Assembly (NCBI GenBank): GCA_013297775.1
Contig: JAAFIL010000020.1
Coordinates: 1-55,256, forward strand
Reading direction: 5' to 3'
Origin: Bacteroidota bacterium
GTDB taxonomy: Bacteria; Bacteroidota; Bacteroidia; B-17B0; Aurantibacillaceae
Length of the DNA: 55,256 nt
Positions within the stretch are counted from its first letter, which is position 1, and each line of letters starts with the position of its first letter. Of this stretch, positions 43,615 through 52,843 are shown one piece after another. The notes under the pieces are model-generated. The model saw only the letters and a program-made list of their open reading frames with translations, was not told the DNA's origin and did no database searches. A program made the translations under genes and the position numbers.

Positions 43615-44298
43615 TTAAGCCACTAATGGTTTCGGGCGATTGCCTTCTACCTTATGCCAGCTTCCTTTGAAGAGAGCAATTAAACTAAATAACATAATGC
43701 AATGCGCAATGTCTTTATAATTGAACCAATCGCTTACCGATACTTTTAAGCTGTGCACAAGAATGGAAAGGAATGCTATTAAAATGCCCGCTACAATCCA
43801 ACCGCTGCCTTTTTGTTGACGGCGATACGTTAAGTAATGAACGATGAGCGAATACATTAGCACAATACCTGCATGAATTTTAATGAGTAAAAAATTATTG
43901 TAGATGATTGTAAAAATAAGTAATACCAAAATCCAAGTGATTACAAAATAGGTATAACGCTTTTTAGGTGGCGATTTGTGAATGTTGGCGTAGGTATTTG
44001 CAGCTTTAAAACAAAAGAAGATGGCAACTAAACTGACGGCATTGGTCATAAACAAGGCTATCTGAAAAAATAAACTCCCCAATTGGAAATGTGCGCCGTG
44101 CGCAAAAGAACCCACAAAGCTACTGACACCAATTAGTAAAAAAAACCAAGCCCAAAAAGTGGCAAGCCGATAACCCTTGGTGTTCATTTTTAGAAAACAA
44201 TACATGCAATAGCAACTCAATAAAACATTGGTTAAAATGGTAACTGGTTCAAAAATGGTAACCCCTAAAAACTTAACAAACGTATAATCTAAATTCAT
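43615..44298 (-). CDS. seven-helix integral membrane protein (DUF6962-like)
   Basis: 227 residues with about seven membrane segments. LIGVSSFVGSFAHGAHF in helix 3 and a late IAHCIMLFSLIALFKG carry conserved-looking His residues. This resembles a Bacteroidota seven-helix family (DUF6962); a distant link to ceramidase-like His membrane proteins is only a guess. It follows the ABC transporter gene by 22 bp and is probably co-transcribed. Confidence 0.6.
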   Translation of the reverse strand: MNLDYTFVKFLGVTIFEPVTILTNVLLSCYCMYCFLKMNTKGYRLATFWAWFFLLIGVSSFVGSFAHGAHFQLGSLFFQIALFMTNAVSLVAIFFCFKAANTYANIHKSPPKKRYTYFVITWILVLLIFTIIYNNFLLIKIHAGIVLMYSLIVHYLTYRRQQKGSGWIVAGILIAFLSILVHSLKVSVSDWFNYKDIAHCIMLFSLIALFKGSWHKVEGNRPKPLVA

Positions 44299-44320
44299 TG
44301 ACTTTAACTCGAAACTATTT

Positions 44321-47300
44321 TTAACCGTTTTTCTTTTTAAATGAAACGCTTAGATTTCCGAAAAAATCGAGACTGCGTTTAAATACATCGAAATACAGCG
44401 TTATTACTAATACCAAACTCATCAACCAAATGACAGCTATATTAAACCAATACGTTGGGATTAACATGCCTAAGAAATTTTTGCGTGGTGCAAAAAAATG
44501 AGCACGACCTATACTGGACTCTGTTGGGTCTAAAAAGATAGGTTCAATTTGTTGAATTAATCGGCCTTCTTTTTCTAAACAACGCTCGCCGCTTATATCA
44601 TTTGCATTTTTCACCAATTGACTTAAGCCTTCGTTTTCGTAGTCTTCGCGTAACTTTAAAAATGCGGCTTTTGCGGCATCGGTTTTTTGTAAATTGATGG
44701 CTACCTCATCGGCTCTTTTGCGGGCTGTGTTTTCAACAGCTATATAATAATCGTTTAAGTCTTTGAAATAATTTTTAATACCGCTAATGGTTAATTCGTT
44801 ATATCCTGTTGGATTAATTCGATCTAACACCGAGCATTGTATTTTTTTTGTAATTTTTTGCTCTTTGGTTATTTCATTCGCAATCAACTCAATGTCGGAG
44901 GCTAGTTCGCTCATTTTTTTTCCGCCTTTTAACTCGTTATCAATTTTGGTTAGTTTGCTTTCGAGTTTCGGAATCCAATATACTTTTTTGTATTGCGCAA
45001 TACTTATGGATTTATCGAACTTATAGAAGTTACGCTCATATTTATTTTCTTTAAATTGATTAACGGCTAAGGCTTCAAAGGCCCAGCGGCTGGCCATTAT
45101 CTCGCCCGAAAACGGAACACTGCCTTGTTTGGCTAAATCTGGATTTAACTTATCGAATTTTACAATAACGCCACTAAGTAGCAATTGCGGAATAATTAAA
45201 AATGGAATTAAAATGTAAATGGTAACGGCACTGTTGAATGCCGATGAAATATTTAATCCTAGCATATTGGCAAAGCAACTGGTGCTAAACAATACCATCC
45301 AATAATCGAGGTACATGCCTTTAATACCCAACACCAAATTACCCACCACAATAAACGATAAGGTTTGTATAGCCGATAAAATAAACATGATGCTAATTTT
45401 ACTCCACAAGTAACTGCCTTTACTTAAATTTAAAAACGACTCGCGCTTACGAATTTTTCGATCGCGAATAATTTCTTCGGCACTTACGGTTAAGCCAATA
45501 AATAGAGCCACTACTACCGACATAAACATATAAGCGGGCATGTTTTCATTCTCGCTAAAAATATATCCTTTTGTGGTATCTACATCGGTATTGAAGTACC
45601 TTACTAAATACGCTAAAATAAAGGCAAGTAAAGGTGCCTCCAAAAAATTGATAAGTAAATATTGTGTGTTGGTTAATTTACTTTTTACATCGCGGGTGAT
45701 GAATACTTTAAACTGCTTTAAAAAACTTGGGACTTTAAAAATACTTTCTGGAATTTCCGTATGTTCTTTTTGCGAGTGGATGCCTGTTTCAATTAATTCT
45801 TTATAGTGCTTATTCCACTCTATTGGACTTACTTTGCGGTTGTAAGTTAAGTTGCCGTATTCATCTAACACCTTACTTTCGATGATGTTAAAAATTTGTT
45901 CGGGATTAACATTTCCGCAGTTCCAACATTCGCTTTCTTCGGCATTAACGTGGTTTACCAAGCGTTTAAAATAACTAACGGCATCTACGGGGTTGCCGTA
46001 GTAGATGGGATAACCGCCCACATCTAATATCATCAGTTTATCAAACATTTTATAAATGTCGGAAGAGGGTTGATGAATAACCACAAAAATAAGTTTGCCT
46101 TTTAAACCTAATTCTTTTAAAAGGTCCATAATGTTTTCAGAGTCGCGCGAGGATAAGCCCGAGGTAGGCTCATCTACAAACAACACACTGGGTTCGCGTA
46201 TTAATTCGAGGGCAATGTTCAGCCGTTTGCGTTGCCCACCCGAAATGGTTTTTTCGAGCGGCGAGCCAACTTTTAAATGACGGGTTTCGCTAAGACCTAA
46301 GTCGGCTAATAGCTCGTTACATTTTTTAGTAATGGTATCGTCGTCAAAATTTCCGAAGCACAATTTGGCATTGTAAAATAAATTTTGGAAAACAGTTAAC
46401 TCTTCAATCAATAAATCATCTTGGCTAACGTGACCAACTACTCCTTCTATTTGTTCGCGTTGGGTGTGAATGTTTATGCCGTTAATAGTAACTGCGCCCT
46501 TACTGGGTGTTTCGTTTCCGTTTAATACATTTAATAAGGTTGATTTACCGGCACCCGAACCGCCCATAATGCCAATTAACTTGCCACTTTCTTCGTTAAT
46601 GTTTACATCGCGCAAACCTAATTTACCCCCTTTAAACTTAAATTCGAGGTGGCGCGCTTCAAATGTAATTCGCGCTTTTGAATCATCGCTTAAAAAGCGG
46701 CTGATAATATCGCTGTAATAAATGGGCGTAAATTTAGAAGAGCGGATAGAAGAGCCAGGAGTTAAAATATGAACCCGCTCTTTAGAAATACTTTGCCCGT
46801 TGAGTTGCACTTCAAATTTGCCATAAAGGCGAAGGGCATAAATACCAACGCTTGGTATTTGCACTACTCGAATATCTTTGGTAATGGTTTCTACAAAAAT
46901 GTGTTTGGTTAAATTATTATAGCCATCGGGTTTGTTGTTAATTACTAAAATGTCTTCTGTATCGGGAATGGTTTCTAATTGGTCTTCAACAAAGGCTTTT
47001 ATTAACGTAAACTCTTCTTTAGGAATGTTAAACGTTTCGGATACGGTTACTACAAATTCATATTCTTGTTCGCTTATTTCATTGCTCGAATAAATAAATT
47101 CTAACAAACGGATTAATACAATGACCTTTTGAGTTTGCTCTAGTTCTTGATTAATTTGTGTACAGATTTTTAAAACCTTAACCGAGTTAACCGAAGTACG
47201 TTTGGCGGTGCCATCTTTCTTTTTGCTGGCTTGCTGGTGCGACTCAAGGTATTCATCAAAAATTTTGAGATAGGTATCTACTTGCTCTTGGTTTAATTGT

Positions 47301-47407
47301 TGTTTTAAAAACGACTGCACAATTTGTCGTCCAGTATTATTGATACCATCTACCTTAGCTATGATAGCAAACATTTGCATTAATGCCCTTAGTACCCGTT
47401 CACTCAT
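44321..47407 (-). CDS. ABCG-type half transporter with N-terminal TerB-like domain
   Basis: 1028 residues. Residues 1 to about 165 look like a TerB-type helical domain (LMQMFAIIAKVDGINNTGRQ, later EFIYSSNEISEQEYEFV). Residues about 165-250 are beta-rich and may be FHA-like. The ABC domain follows, with Walker A GGSGAGKST (about 282), signature ISGGQRKRLN and Walker B VLFVDEPTSGLSS, an ABCG hallmark. The membrane part starts near 575; a long helical loop (about 760-990) precedes the last helix. The domain order is unusual. Substrate unknown. First gene of a likely two-gene unit. Confidence 0.85.
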   Translation of the reverse strand: MSERVLRALMQMFAIIAKVDGINNTGRQIVQSFLKQQLNQEQVDTYLKIFDEYLESHQQASKKKDGTAKRTSVNSVKVLKICTQINQELEQTQKVIVLIRLLEFIYSSNEISEQEYEFVVTVSETFNIPKEEFTLIKAFVEDQLETIPDTEDILVINNKPDGYNNLTKHIFVETITKDIRVVQIPSVGIYALRLYGKFEVQLNGQSISKERVHILTPGSSIRSSKFTPIYYSDIISRFLSDDSKARITFEARHLEFKFKGGKLGLRDVNINEESGKLIGIMGGSGAGKSTLLNVLNGNETPSKGAVTINGINIHTQREQIEGVVGHVSQDDLLIEELTVFQNLFYNAKLCFGNFDDDTITKKCNELLADLGLSETRHLKVGSPLEKTISGGQRKRLNIALELIREPSVLFVDEPTSGLSSRDSENIMDLLKELGLKGKLIFVVIHQPSSDIYKMFDKLMILDVGGYPIYYGNPVDAVSYFKRLVNHVNAEESECWNCGNVNPEQIFNIIESKVLDEYGNLTYNRKVSPIEWNKHYKELIETGIHSQKEHTEIPESIFKVPSFLKQFKVFITRDVKSKLTNTQYLLINFLEAPLLAFILAYLVRYFNTDVDTTKGYIFSENENMPAYMFMSVVVALFIGLTVSAEEIIRDRKIRKRESFLNLSKGSYLWSKISIMFILSAIQTLSFIVVGNLVLGIKGMYLDYWMVLFSTSCFANMLGLNISSAFNSAVTIYILIPFLIIPQLLLSGVIVKFDKLNPDLAKQGSVPFSGEIMASRWAFEALAVNQFKENKYERNFYKFDKSISIAQYKKVYWIPKLESKLTKIDNELKGGKKMSELASDIELIANEITKEQKITKKIQCSVLDRINPTGYNELTISGIKNYFKDLNDYYIAVENTARKRADEVAINLQKTDAAKAAFLKLREDYENEGLSQLVKNANDISGERCLEKEGRLIQQIEPIFLDPTESSIGRAHFFAPRKNFLGMLIPTYWFNIAVIWLMSLVLVITLYFDVFKRSLDFFGNLSVSFKKKNG

Positions 47408-47447
47408 ATAGTAGCTGTATTAGTATTTGTTATCATTTATATATTTA

Positions 47448-47921
47448 TTATTTTGAAGAAATAGTTTCGTAAAAACATTTGGCCATTTTCCGAACGGCTT
47501 CGGTGTCTCGGCTCTCGTATTTGGTTTCGGCGGCACCAAATTTAATGCTGGTAATTCCACCATCTCTTAAAGTAGCAATGTAGTTCTTAAAAATAGTAAT
47601 GGTATAACTCCCGTGGTCTTTATCTTGTTCAAATTGTGTGGTATTTTTTACGAAAAAACTTTTGTTCCCACTTTTTATTTCGAGTAAATCGGTTTTACCA
47701 AAATATAAATTAACTGTGGCTATAATTCGTAAATAATAGCTATTGCCTTGTTTAAAAAATTGAATTTTTGAATTATTTTTTGTGGTTATTTGTGTGCAAG
47801 AGGCGTTAATGGTTTTTGATAAATGCGGTAAATAGAGCGTATCGTCAGTAAACTGGCAATCGTTTTGCGATTGAAGCACACAGAAACCCAAACAGCCTAT
47901 TAAAATGTATAAAAACTTCAT
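47448..47921 (-). CDS. secreted protein of unknown function, 157 aa
   Basis: A signal peptide ends near CVLQSQ. The mature protein is beta-rich with several Lys/Asn turns and two Cys in the N-terminal region (NDCQFTDD, NASCTQIT) that may form a disulfide. No family recognised. It lies 40 bp before the ABCG-type gene and may be in the same transcript. Confidence 0.6.
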   Translation of the reverse strand: MKFLYILIGCLGFCVLQSQNDCQFTDDTLYLPHLSKTINASCTQITTKNNSKIQFFKQGNSYYLRIIATVNLYFGKTDLLEIKSGNKSFFVKNTTQFEQDKDHGSYTITIFKNYIATLRDGGITSIKFGAAETKYESRDTEAVRKMAKCFYETISSK

Positions 47922-47947
47922 CTACTTAATAAAGAGTAACTAATATA

Positions 47948-47980
47948 CAAAAAAAGGATAAAGCACTCGGCTTTATCCTT
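47948..47980 (-). terminator. rho-independent terminator of the 48.0-49.3 kb unit
   Basis: AAGGATAAAGC and GCTTTATCCTT form an 11 bp stem with a CGAGT loop, followed on the minus strand by TTTTTT. It lies 20-52 bp after the stop codon of the 142-residue protein gene. Confidence 0.9.
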
Positions 47981-47999
47981 CCATATTATAAAAAATAGT

Positions 48000-48428
48000 T
48001 TATTTCTGTTTAAAACCTATTAAAATAACGGCACAACCCGATCCTGGATTTTTGTTGACATCCAATTGAGCTTCAATGGTAGTTTCGAGGGTTGCTTTTA
48101 CCCTAAAATCCCAAAAAGGTGCATTTTTTTGGTTACGGTTGGTAAACAGTAAATGACGGTCTTGGTCATAAATATTAAAGATTAAATTACCATCGCTGGT
48201 GCCACTGCAAGCGGCAATGCGGTAAGTTGTTTCGCCAAAAAAAGTCGTGTGAAACTCGGCGGTTTCTTCGGAGTTTAACAACAAGGCGCGGTATTGTTGC
48301 CCATCCGAAATGAAAGCGGAAATGATATGTTTGGCGCAAATATTGGCAATTGTATCGCACTGAGCGTTTAATTGACAAGCCCCAAATGCCATAAATAGAG
48401 CAATGAGCGTGATTTTTACTTTGTTCAT
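48000..48428 (-). CDS. secreted protein of unknown function, 142 aa
   Basis: A signal peptide ends near CQLNAQ. The mature part has ISAFISDGQQYRALLLNSEE, then YRIAACSGTSDGNLIFNIYD and a final CAVILIGFKQK, giving a small beta-sandwich impression with three or four Cys. The family was not identified. It starts 9 bp after the lipoprotein gene, so both share a transcript that ends at the terminator just downstream. Confidence 0.65.
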   Translation of the reverse strand: MNKVKITLIALFMAFGACQLNAQCDTIANICAKHIISAFISDGQQYRALLLNSEETAEFHTTFFGETTYRIAACSGTSDGNLIFNIYDQDRHLLFTNRNQKNAPFWDFRVKATLETTIEAQLDVNKNPGSGCAVILIGFKQK

Positions 48429-48437
48429 GAGGGTCTA

Positions 48438-49325
48438 TTATGAATTAGAGGTGTTAATAATTTTAGAACGTATTTCTTGAATTTTATCAGCAATTTGTTT
48501 CAACTGATCTTCACTAACAATTACTTCGGAGGTACTGTTAATATAAGTGATGTGTTTTAAACTATCGGTTACGGGTTCAACAAAGTTGTACTTAAAACTA
48601 ATGCCTTCGTAAATTGTGTTTAAATCGCTTAATTGCTTCACTAATTCGTTGGCATCGGGCATGTTATGCGAGCTCAATAATTTTAAAATACTGGATAGGG
48701 CTTGCTTTTGTTCAGCAATACGGTATTTAATTTGTTGCGAAGGCTTTTTGGCATAAGCGTTTAATGAAAATTGCATGCTTTCGAGCCAACCACCTGCTAA
48801 AATTAAACTGCTCACTTCGGTGCGTTGGTTATTTTTGAGATAGGCATCGCTGGCACGATAAGCAATTCCAACCAAAACTAACATGCTATCTTTGTTAGAA
48901 ACATTTGTTTCGATGCGTTTAATGGTTGAGGCATCAAAGGCGGCACTAACCCCAATTTTATCGGCTAATTGCTTCACAGCGGCTAGGTAAGAAATGGCAT
49001 CGGCCGATTTATTGTATAAACTCACGTAACCCAAATCGGCACCATAAACGCCTAGGTTTAATGCGCGTAAATAATCGGTTGAAAATAAATTTACTTTTTT
49101 AGGATCGTTTAAGATGCTTTTGTCATATTCTATGCCTGCATCTTTAATGAGCATGGCAGTTTGGATGGGCGAGGGCACGCTAAATAACTCGCCGCCCACG
49201 TTCAAAACAGCCGTTTTAACGGTGTCTGTTTCTACAATATCTTCTTTTTCTTTTTCTTTAGAATCGTTGCAGGCAGCAAGCAACAACCCTATTACGCCTA
49301 GAGTTAAAAATTTTTTATTAATCAT
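48438..49325 (-). CDS. lipoprotein of unknown function, about 295 aa
   Basis: MINKKFLTLGVIGLLLAACN has a clear lipobox (LAAC), so the protein is probably anchored by lipid. The mature part is mostly alpha-helical with an acidic linker (SKEKEKEDIVETDT). GVYGADLGYVSLYNKSADAI and ILAGGWLESMQFSL suggest a compact helical bundle. I start at ATG 49325; two upstream in-frame ATGs would add residues before the signal peptide. First gene of a two-gene unit. Confidence 0.75.
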   Translation of the reverse strand: MINKKFLTLGVIGLLLAACNDSKEKEKEDIVETDTVKTAVLNVGGELFSVPSPIQTAMLIKDAGIEYDKSILNDPKKVNLFSTDYLRALNLGVYGADLGYVSLYNKSADAISYLAAVKQLADKIGVSAAFDASTIKRIETNVSNKDSMLVLVGIAYRASDAYLKNNQRTEVSSLILAGGWLESMQFSLNAYAKKPSQQIKYRIAEQKQALSSILKLLSSHNMPDANELVKQLSDLNTIYEGISFKYNFVEPVTDSLKHITYINSTSEVIVSEDQLKQIADKIQEIRSKIINTSNS

Positions 49326-49430
49326 GCTAATCTGAAATTTAATCATAAAAAAGTAAGTGTTTATCTTAAAAATAAACAGTACAAATAACTGAATTATTAC
49401 GATATAATCAAACAAAATTTATTGAAAAGA

Positions 49431-49845
49431 TTTAACCGAGATTTCAAGAAAGAAGTTCTTTAGAATAAAATATCTAACTCTATAAAAATACTTGAACCCT
49501 TATCTCGTCCTTGTTTAGCGAAGCGTAACGAGGACGTTTTAGAACTGCGTTTGTAACGCAGATAAAGTGATAGCGTTGGCGTTACAAACGCCCATTTCGC
49601 ACGTCCTCGTTTCCGCTGACGCTCAAACAAGGACGAGGGGGAAAGAGAAATTAAAAAACGCTTAAAAAATGAGTTAGATGGAATTATGCAATAGAAATCT
49701 ATTACGAGCCGAAATCCCTTCAAAACAGTAAACTTCGTCACTTTTTCTTCTTCACCATAGCAGCACTATGCCTCAGTCGAAAAAGTGCCTGTTTTATTGG
49801 GCTTTCGCCTCTCACTACGATTCCTATTGCATAATCTCGGTTTAA
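49431..49845. mobile_element. composite repeat element, copy 2, ending at the waaA stop codon
   Basis: 415 bp. The left end TTTAACCGAGATTTC and the right end AATCTCGGTTTAAC are inverted repeats. Its left 255 bp match the element at 32349-32690, including the 134 bp near-palindrome (49504-49637) with about five base differences. Its right part (49685-49840) is the inverse of the MITE at 24040-24197. So one element seems to carry two modules. The waaA stop codon (49842-49844) lies in its right end. Frames inside it are not genes. Confidence 0.8.
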
Positions 49846-51107
49846 CCATTAAGAGGTTGCAACGCTTCCGTAATTTTAAAGCTGGCACCATTATTTTGGC
49901 GTAAAAATAACTGAATACCCGCCATCATTTGGTCATAAACTGGTTTTTGACTCAATACTTGGTTTAAGGCTTCACTTAATTCTTGGGTGTTTTTTACCGA
50001 TTTCGATCCTCCACAACTTAGTAATTGCACGGCTTCGTTAAATTTTTGATAAGTAGAACCAAAATAAACGGGTTTTAAAAACGCAATGGGTTCTAAAATG
50101 CTGTGAATGCCGCCATTAAAGCCACCTCCAATGTAAACGACTTCAGCCAAACGGTAACTGGCACCTAGGTAGCCAATGGTATTTAAAACCAAAACATCGG
50201 CCCGTTTTAACTGTTCGGGGGTTGGATGGTCGGAAAACCGCACATAAACCAAGCCACTGGCTTTTAAGCGTTTTAATAATCTTACTGTTTTTTTATCTTC
50301 TACCTCGTGAGGGGCTATCATTAACTTGAGGTGGGCTAAGGTTTTTCGGCAGGTTTTAAACGCTTCTATTACCAATAATTCGTCACCTTCCCAGGTGCTT
50401 CCTGCAATAAACAAAGTGTTGTGTCCCTTAAACGTTTCCAAAAAAGTTAAATCTTTTTGGTTTTCGCTACTCATGGCTATAACGCGGTCTATGCGGGTAT
50501 CGCCGCAAATTTTATAGCGTTTGTAATTTAATTGGTGGAGGAGTTGAGCCGAGGAATCATCTTGTACAAAAATCGTTGTATAAGATTGCAAGGCATCTCG
50601 AAAAATAGAACCATACCATTTAAAAAAAGGTTGATACGGGCGAAATACAGCCGAAATTAAATAAGTTGGAACAGCGTTTTGTTTTAGTATTTTCAAATGA
50701 TTTAACCAAAATTCGTAGCGTACAAACAAAGCCATAGCTGGATTTAGCAGCTTTATAAATTGCTGCGCCTGTTGAGCTGTGTCTAAAGGCATGTAACAAA
50801 TTACATCAACGCCAGTGTAGTGTTTTTGAATTTCGTAGCCGCTGGGCGAAAAAAAACTGAGCACCAAACAGGCATTGGGGTATTTTTCGCGCAAAAGCGC
50901 AAGCACGGGGCGGCCTTGCTCAAACTCGCCTAAAGAGGCGCAATGCACCCAAATGCGAGATTTTTCGAGATGGGGTTTTAATTGTATAGTAAGTTGGTGT
51001 TGCCAATTTTGCCGACCCTTTACCCATAAGGCTGCTTTAGGCTTAACCAATGCCATTAGCTTAATAGCTATGCCTAATAAAAATATACCAAGGTTATAAA
51101 GCCACAT
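49842..51107 (-). CDS. waaA: 3-deoxy-D-manno-octulosonic acid (KDO) transferase
   Basis: 421 residues. It adds KDO from CMP-KDO to the lipid A precursor at the inner membrane. An N-terminal membrane anchor is followed by WVHCASLGEFEQGRPVL with the catalytic Glu, FVRYEFWLNHL, IAGSTWEGDE and GGGFNGGIHSILEP in the C-terminal donor-binding domain. The stop codon lies within the end of a repeat element. The aroQ gene precedes it by 5 bp, so both may share a transcript. Confidence 0.95.
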   Translation of the reverse strand: MWLYNLGIFLLGIAIKLMALVKPKAALWVKGRQNWQHQLTIQLKPHLEKSRIWVHCASLGEFEQGRPVLALLREKYPNACLVLSFFSPSGYEIQKHYTGVDVICYMPLDTAQQAQQFIKLLNPAMALFVRYEFWLNHLKILKQNAVPTYLISAVFRPYQPFFKWYGSIFRDALQSYTTIFVQDDSSAQLLHQLNYKRYKICGDTRIDRVIAMSSENQKDLTFLETFKGHNTLFIAGSTWEGDELLVIEAFKTCRKTLAHLKLMIAPHEVEDKKTVRLLKRLKASGLVYVRFSDHPTPEQLKRADVLVLNTIGYLGASYRLAEVVYIGGGFNGGIHSILEPIAFLKPVYFGSTYQKFNEAVQLLSCGGSKSVKNTQELSEALNQVLSQKPVYDQMMAGIQLFLRQNNGASFKITEALQPLNG

Positions 51108-51112
51108 ATAAA

Positions 51113-51538
51113 TTACGCCATATTAGTAAAGTAAGAAACGGCTAATGCGTAGCTCTGAAGCCCGAAACCACTTATGCTGCCAACGCAATGGGCACCAATG
51201 TATGAGGTATGACGAAAATTTTCGCGCGCAAAAATATTAGATAAATGGACTTCGACAACGGGGGTTTTGACGGCAGCCACCGCATCGGCCAAGGCTATGG
51301 AGGTGTGGGTAAACCCGCCAGCGTTTAAAAGAATACCATTGGCACTAAAGCCCCATTGGTGTAAGGCATTGATGAGTTCGCCTTCAACATTGCTTTGGTA
51401 ATACTCAAAATTTATGGTGGGGTGAGCCAATGCTAGTGTTTTAAAAAATGTTTCAAAATCAATATGGCCATATATTTCGGGCTCGCGTTTGCCCAAAAGG
51501 TTTAAATTTGGACCATTAATTATTACCAGTTTCATCAT
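51113..51538 (-). CDS. aroQ: type II 3-dehydroquinate dehydratase
   Basis: 141 residues, the usual size for the dodecameric type II enzyme of the shikimate pathway. IINGPNLNLLGKREPEIYG holds the catalytic Tyr (about 23) and Arg. QSNVEGELINAL, NAGGFTHTSIALADA and VEVHLSNIFARENFR, with the catalytic His, complete the site. The start codon overlaps that of the divergent META-domain gene by 2 bp; a second ATG directly after the first would avoid overlap. Confidence 0.96.
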   Translation of the reverse strand: MMKLVIINGPNLNLLGKREPEIYGHIDFETFFKTLALAHPTINFEYYQSNVEGELINALHQWGFSANGILLNAGGFTHTSIALADAVAAVKTPVVEVHLSNIFARENFRHTSYIGAHCVGSISGFGLQSYALAVSYFTNMA

Positions 51539-51938
51539 GCTAAAGTTACCATTTTTATTTTTGACCAGTTTAGTTTTATGTTTTGGGTTAACCGCAACGC
51601 CATTAAAACATCAAAAAACATATTATTTAGAAGCGTTGTTTATTGGTCAACAAAAAAATACCTTGGCGCAAGATAAAGCTTATGTAACTTTTGATACTAA
51701 AAAACGAACGGTTAAAATGTACTCGTCTTGCAACTGGATAAACACTTCGTATCAACAAAAACAATCACGCTTTTTGTTTACACGAATTACCCCCGATAAA
51801 CAGCCTTGCCCCGATTACTTAGACGGATTAGAGGCCGATCTACTTGAAAATTTGCCTAAAGTAAATCGCTTCGTTATTAAAAATAAAAAATTGTTTTTCT
51901 TTGAAGGACAAGATACCTTACTTGTTTTTCATGAATAG
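51537..51938 (+). CDS. secreted META/HslJ-like domain protein
   Basis: 133 residues. After a signal peptide (LFLTSLVLCFGLTATP) comes a META-like beta domain: KAYVTFDTKKRTVKMYSSCN with the usual Cys-Asn, FLFTRITPDKQPCPDYLDGL, and the closing strand KLFFFEGQDTLLVF. The domain occurs in HslJ-like envelope proteins. TAAATTTG (51503-51510), a -7-like box, lies inside the divergent aroQ gene. The 3' end overlaps xerD by 8 bp. Confidence 0.75.
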   Translation: MLKLPFLFLTSLVLCFGLTATPLKHQKTYYLEALFIGQQKNTLAQDKAYVTFDTKKRTVKMYSSCNWINTSYQQKQSRFLFTRITPDKQPCPDYLDGLEADLLENLPKVNRFVIKNKKLFFFEGQDTLLVFHE

Positions 51939-52839
51939 TTGGAAACAACATATAAAAGCTTATCGGCAGTATTTGCAACTCGAACGCTCGTTGTCTATTA
52001 ATTCGGTGGAAGCCTATCAAGATGATTTGAATAAATTGGAGGGCTTTGTTATTGAAAAGTTGCTAGGGAAAGCCCCCGAACACATTAGTTTTAACGACTT
52101 GCAATTATTTTTTGAATGGATAGGTCAATCGAAATATACAGCCACCACGCAATCGCGCATGGTATCGGGCATCAAAGGTTTTTTTTCGTTTTTAGTTATT
52201 GATAATGTCATCGCACAAAGTCCAGCCGAGTTGCTCGAAACGCCAAAAATTACTCGTAAAATTCCGGTGAGTTTACACATCCACGAAATAGAGGCTTTGT
52301 TAAAGGTTATAGACCGCAGCACAGACGAAGGGGAACGTAATTATGCCCTCATCGAAACCATGTACAGTTGCGGGTTGCGGGTGAGCGAGGCGGTTGCATT
52401 AAAGTTGAGCGATTTACACTTAGAGGAATCGTATGTGAAAATTATAGGGAAGGGAAATAAAGAGCGGTTAATTCCAATTGGTAAATTAGCGAGTAAAGCC
52501 CTAATTAATTACATTCAACAAGTGCGCATTCATAGTGCTATTAAAGTTGGACAAGAAGACTTTGTTTTTTTAAACCGTCGGGGGCATTCACTATCGCGGG
52601 TTATGGTGTTTTACATTATCAAAGACTTAGCGGCTAAAGCAGGCATTCATAAGGTGTTAAGTCCACATAGTTTACGCCACTCGTTTGCAACGCATTTGGT
52701 GGAAGGTGGTGCCGATTTGAGAGCAGTACAAGAAATGTTAGGCCACGAAAGCATTACAACAACCGAAATTTATACACATTTGGATAAGCAATTTTTGATT
52801 GATAACATTGTTTCGCATCATCCCAGAAATAAAGAATAA
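51931..52839 (+). CDS. xerD: site-specific tyrosine recombinase XerD/XerC
   Basis: About 302 residues, the normal Xer length. It resolves chromosome dimers at dif sites with FtsK. The core residues are present: Arg150 (SCGLRVSEA), Lys174 (GKGNKER), His246-x-x-Arg249 (HSLRHSF), His272 (LGHES) and Tyr281 (EIYTHL). The N-terminal SAM-like arm-binding domain is complete. I start at ATG 51931, overlapping the META-domain gene by 8 bp, which suggests coupling. XerC is usually a separate gene elsewhere. Confidence 0.92.
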   Translation: MNSWKQHIKAYRQYLQLERSLSINSVEAYQDDLNKLEGFVIEKLLGKAPEHISFNDLQLFFEWIGQSKYTATTQSRMVSGIKGFFSFLVIDNVIAQSPAELLETPKITRKIPVSLHIHEIEALLKVIDRSTDEGERNYALIETMYSCGLRVSEAVALKLSDLHLEESYVKIIGKGNKERLIPIGKLASKALINYIQQVRIHSAIKVGQEDFVFLNRRGHSLSRVMVFYIIKDLAAKAGIHKVLSPHSLRHSFATHLVEGGADLRAVQEMLGHESITTTEIYTHLDKQFLIDNIVSHHPRNKE

Positions 52840-52843
52840 ACGT

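Noticed and set aside
49460-49741. Minus-strand frame of 93 codons in the composite repeat
   Set aside because: Lies inside the repeat with its 134 bp palindrome; the translation is basic low-complexity sequence.
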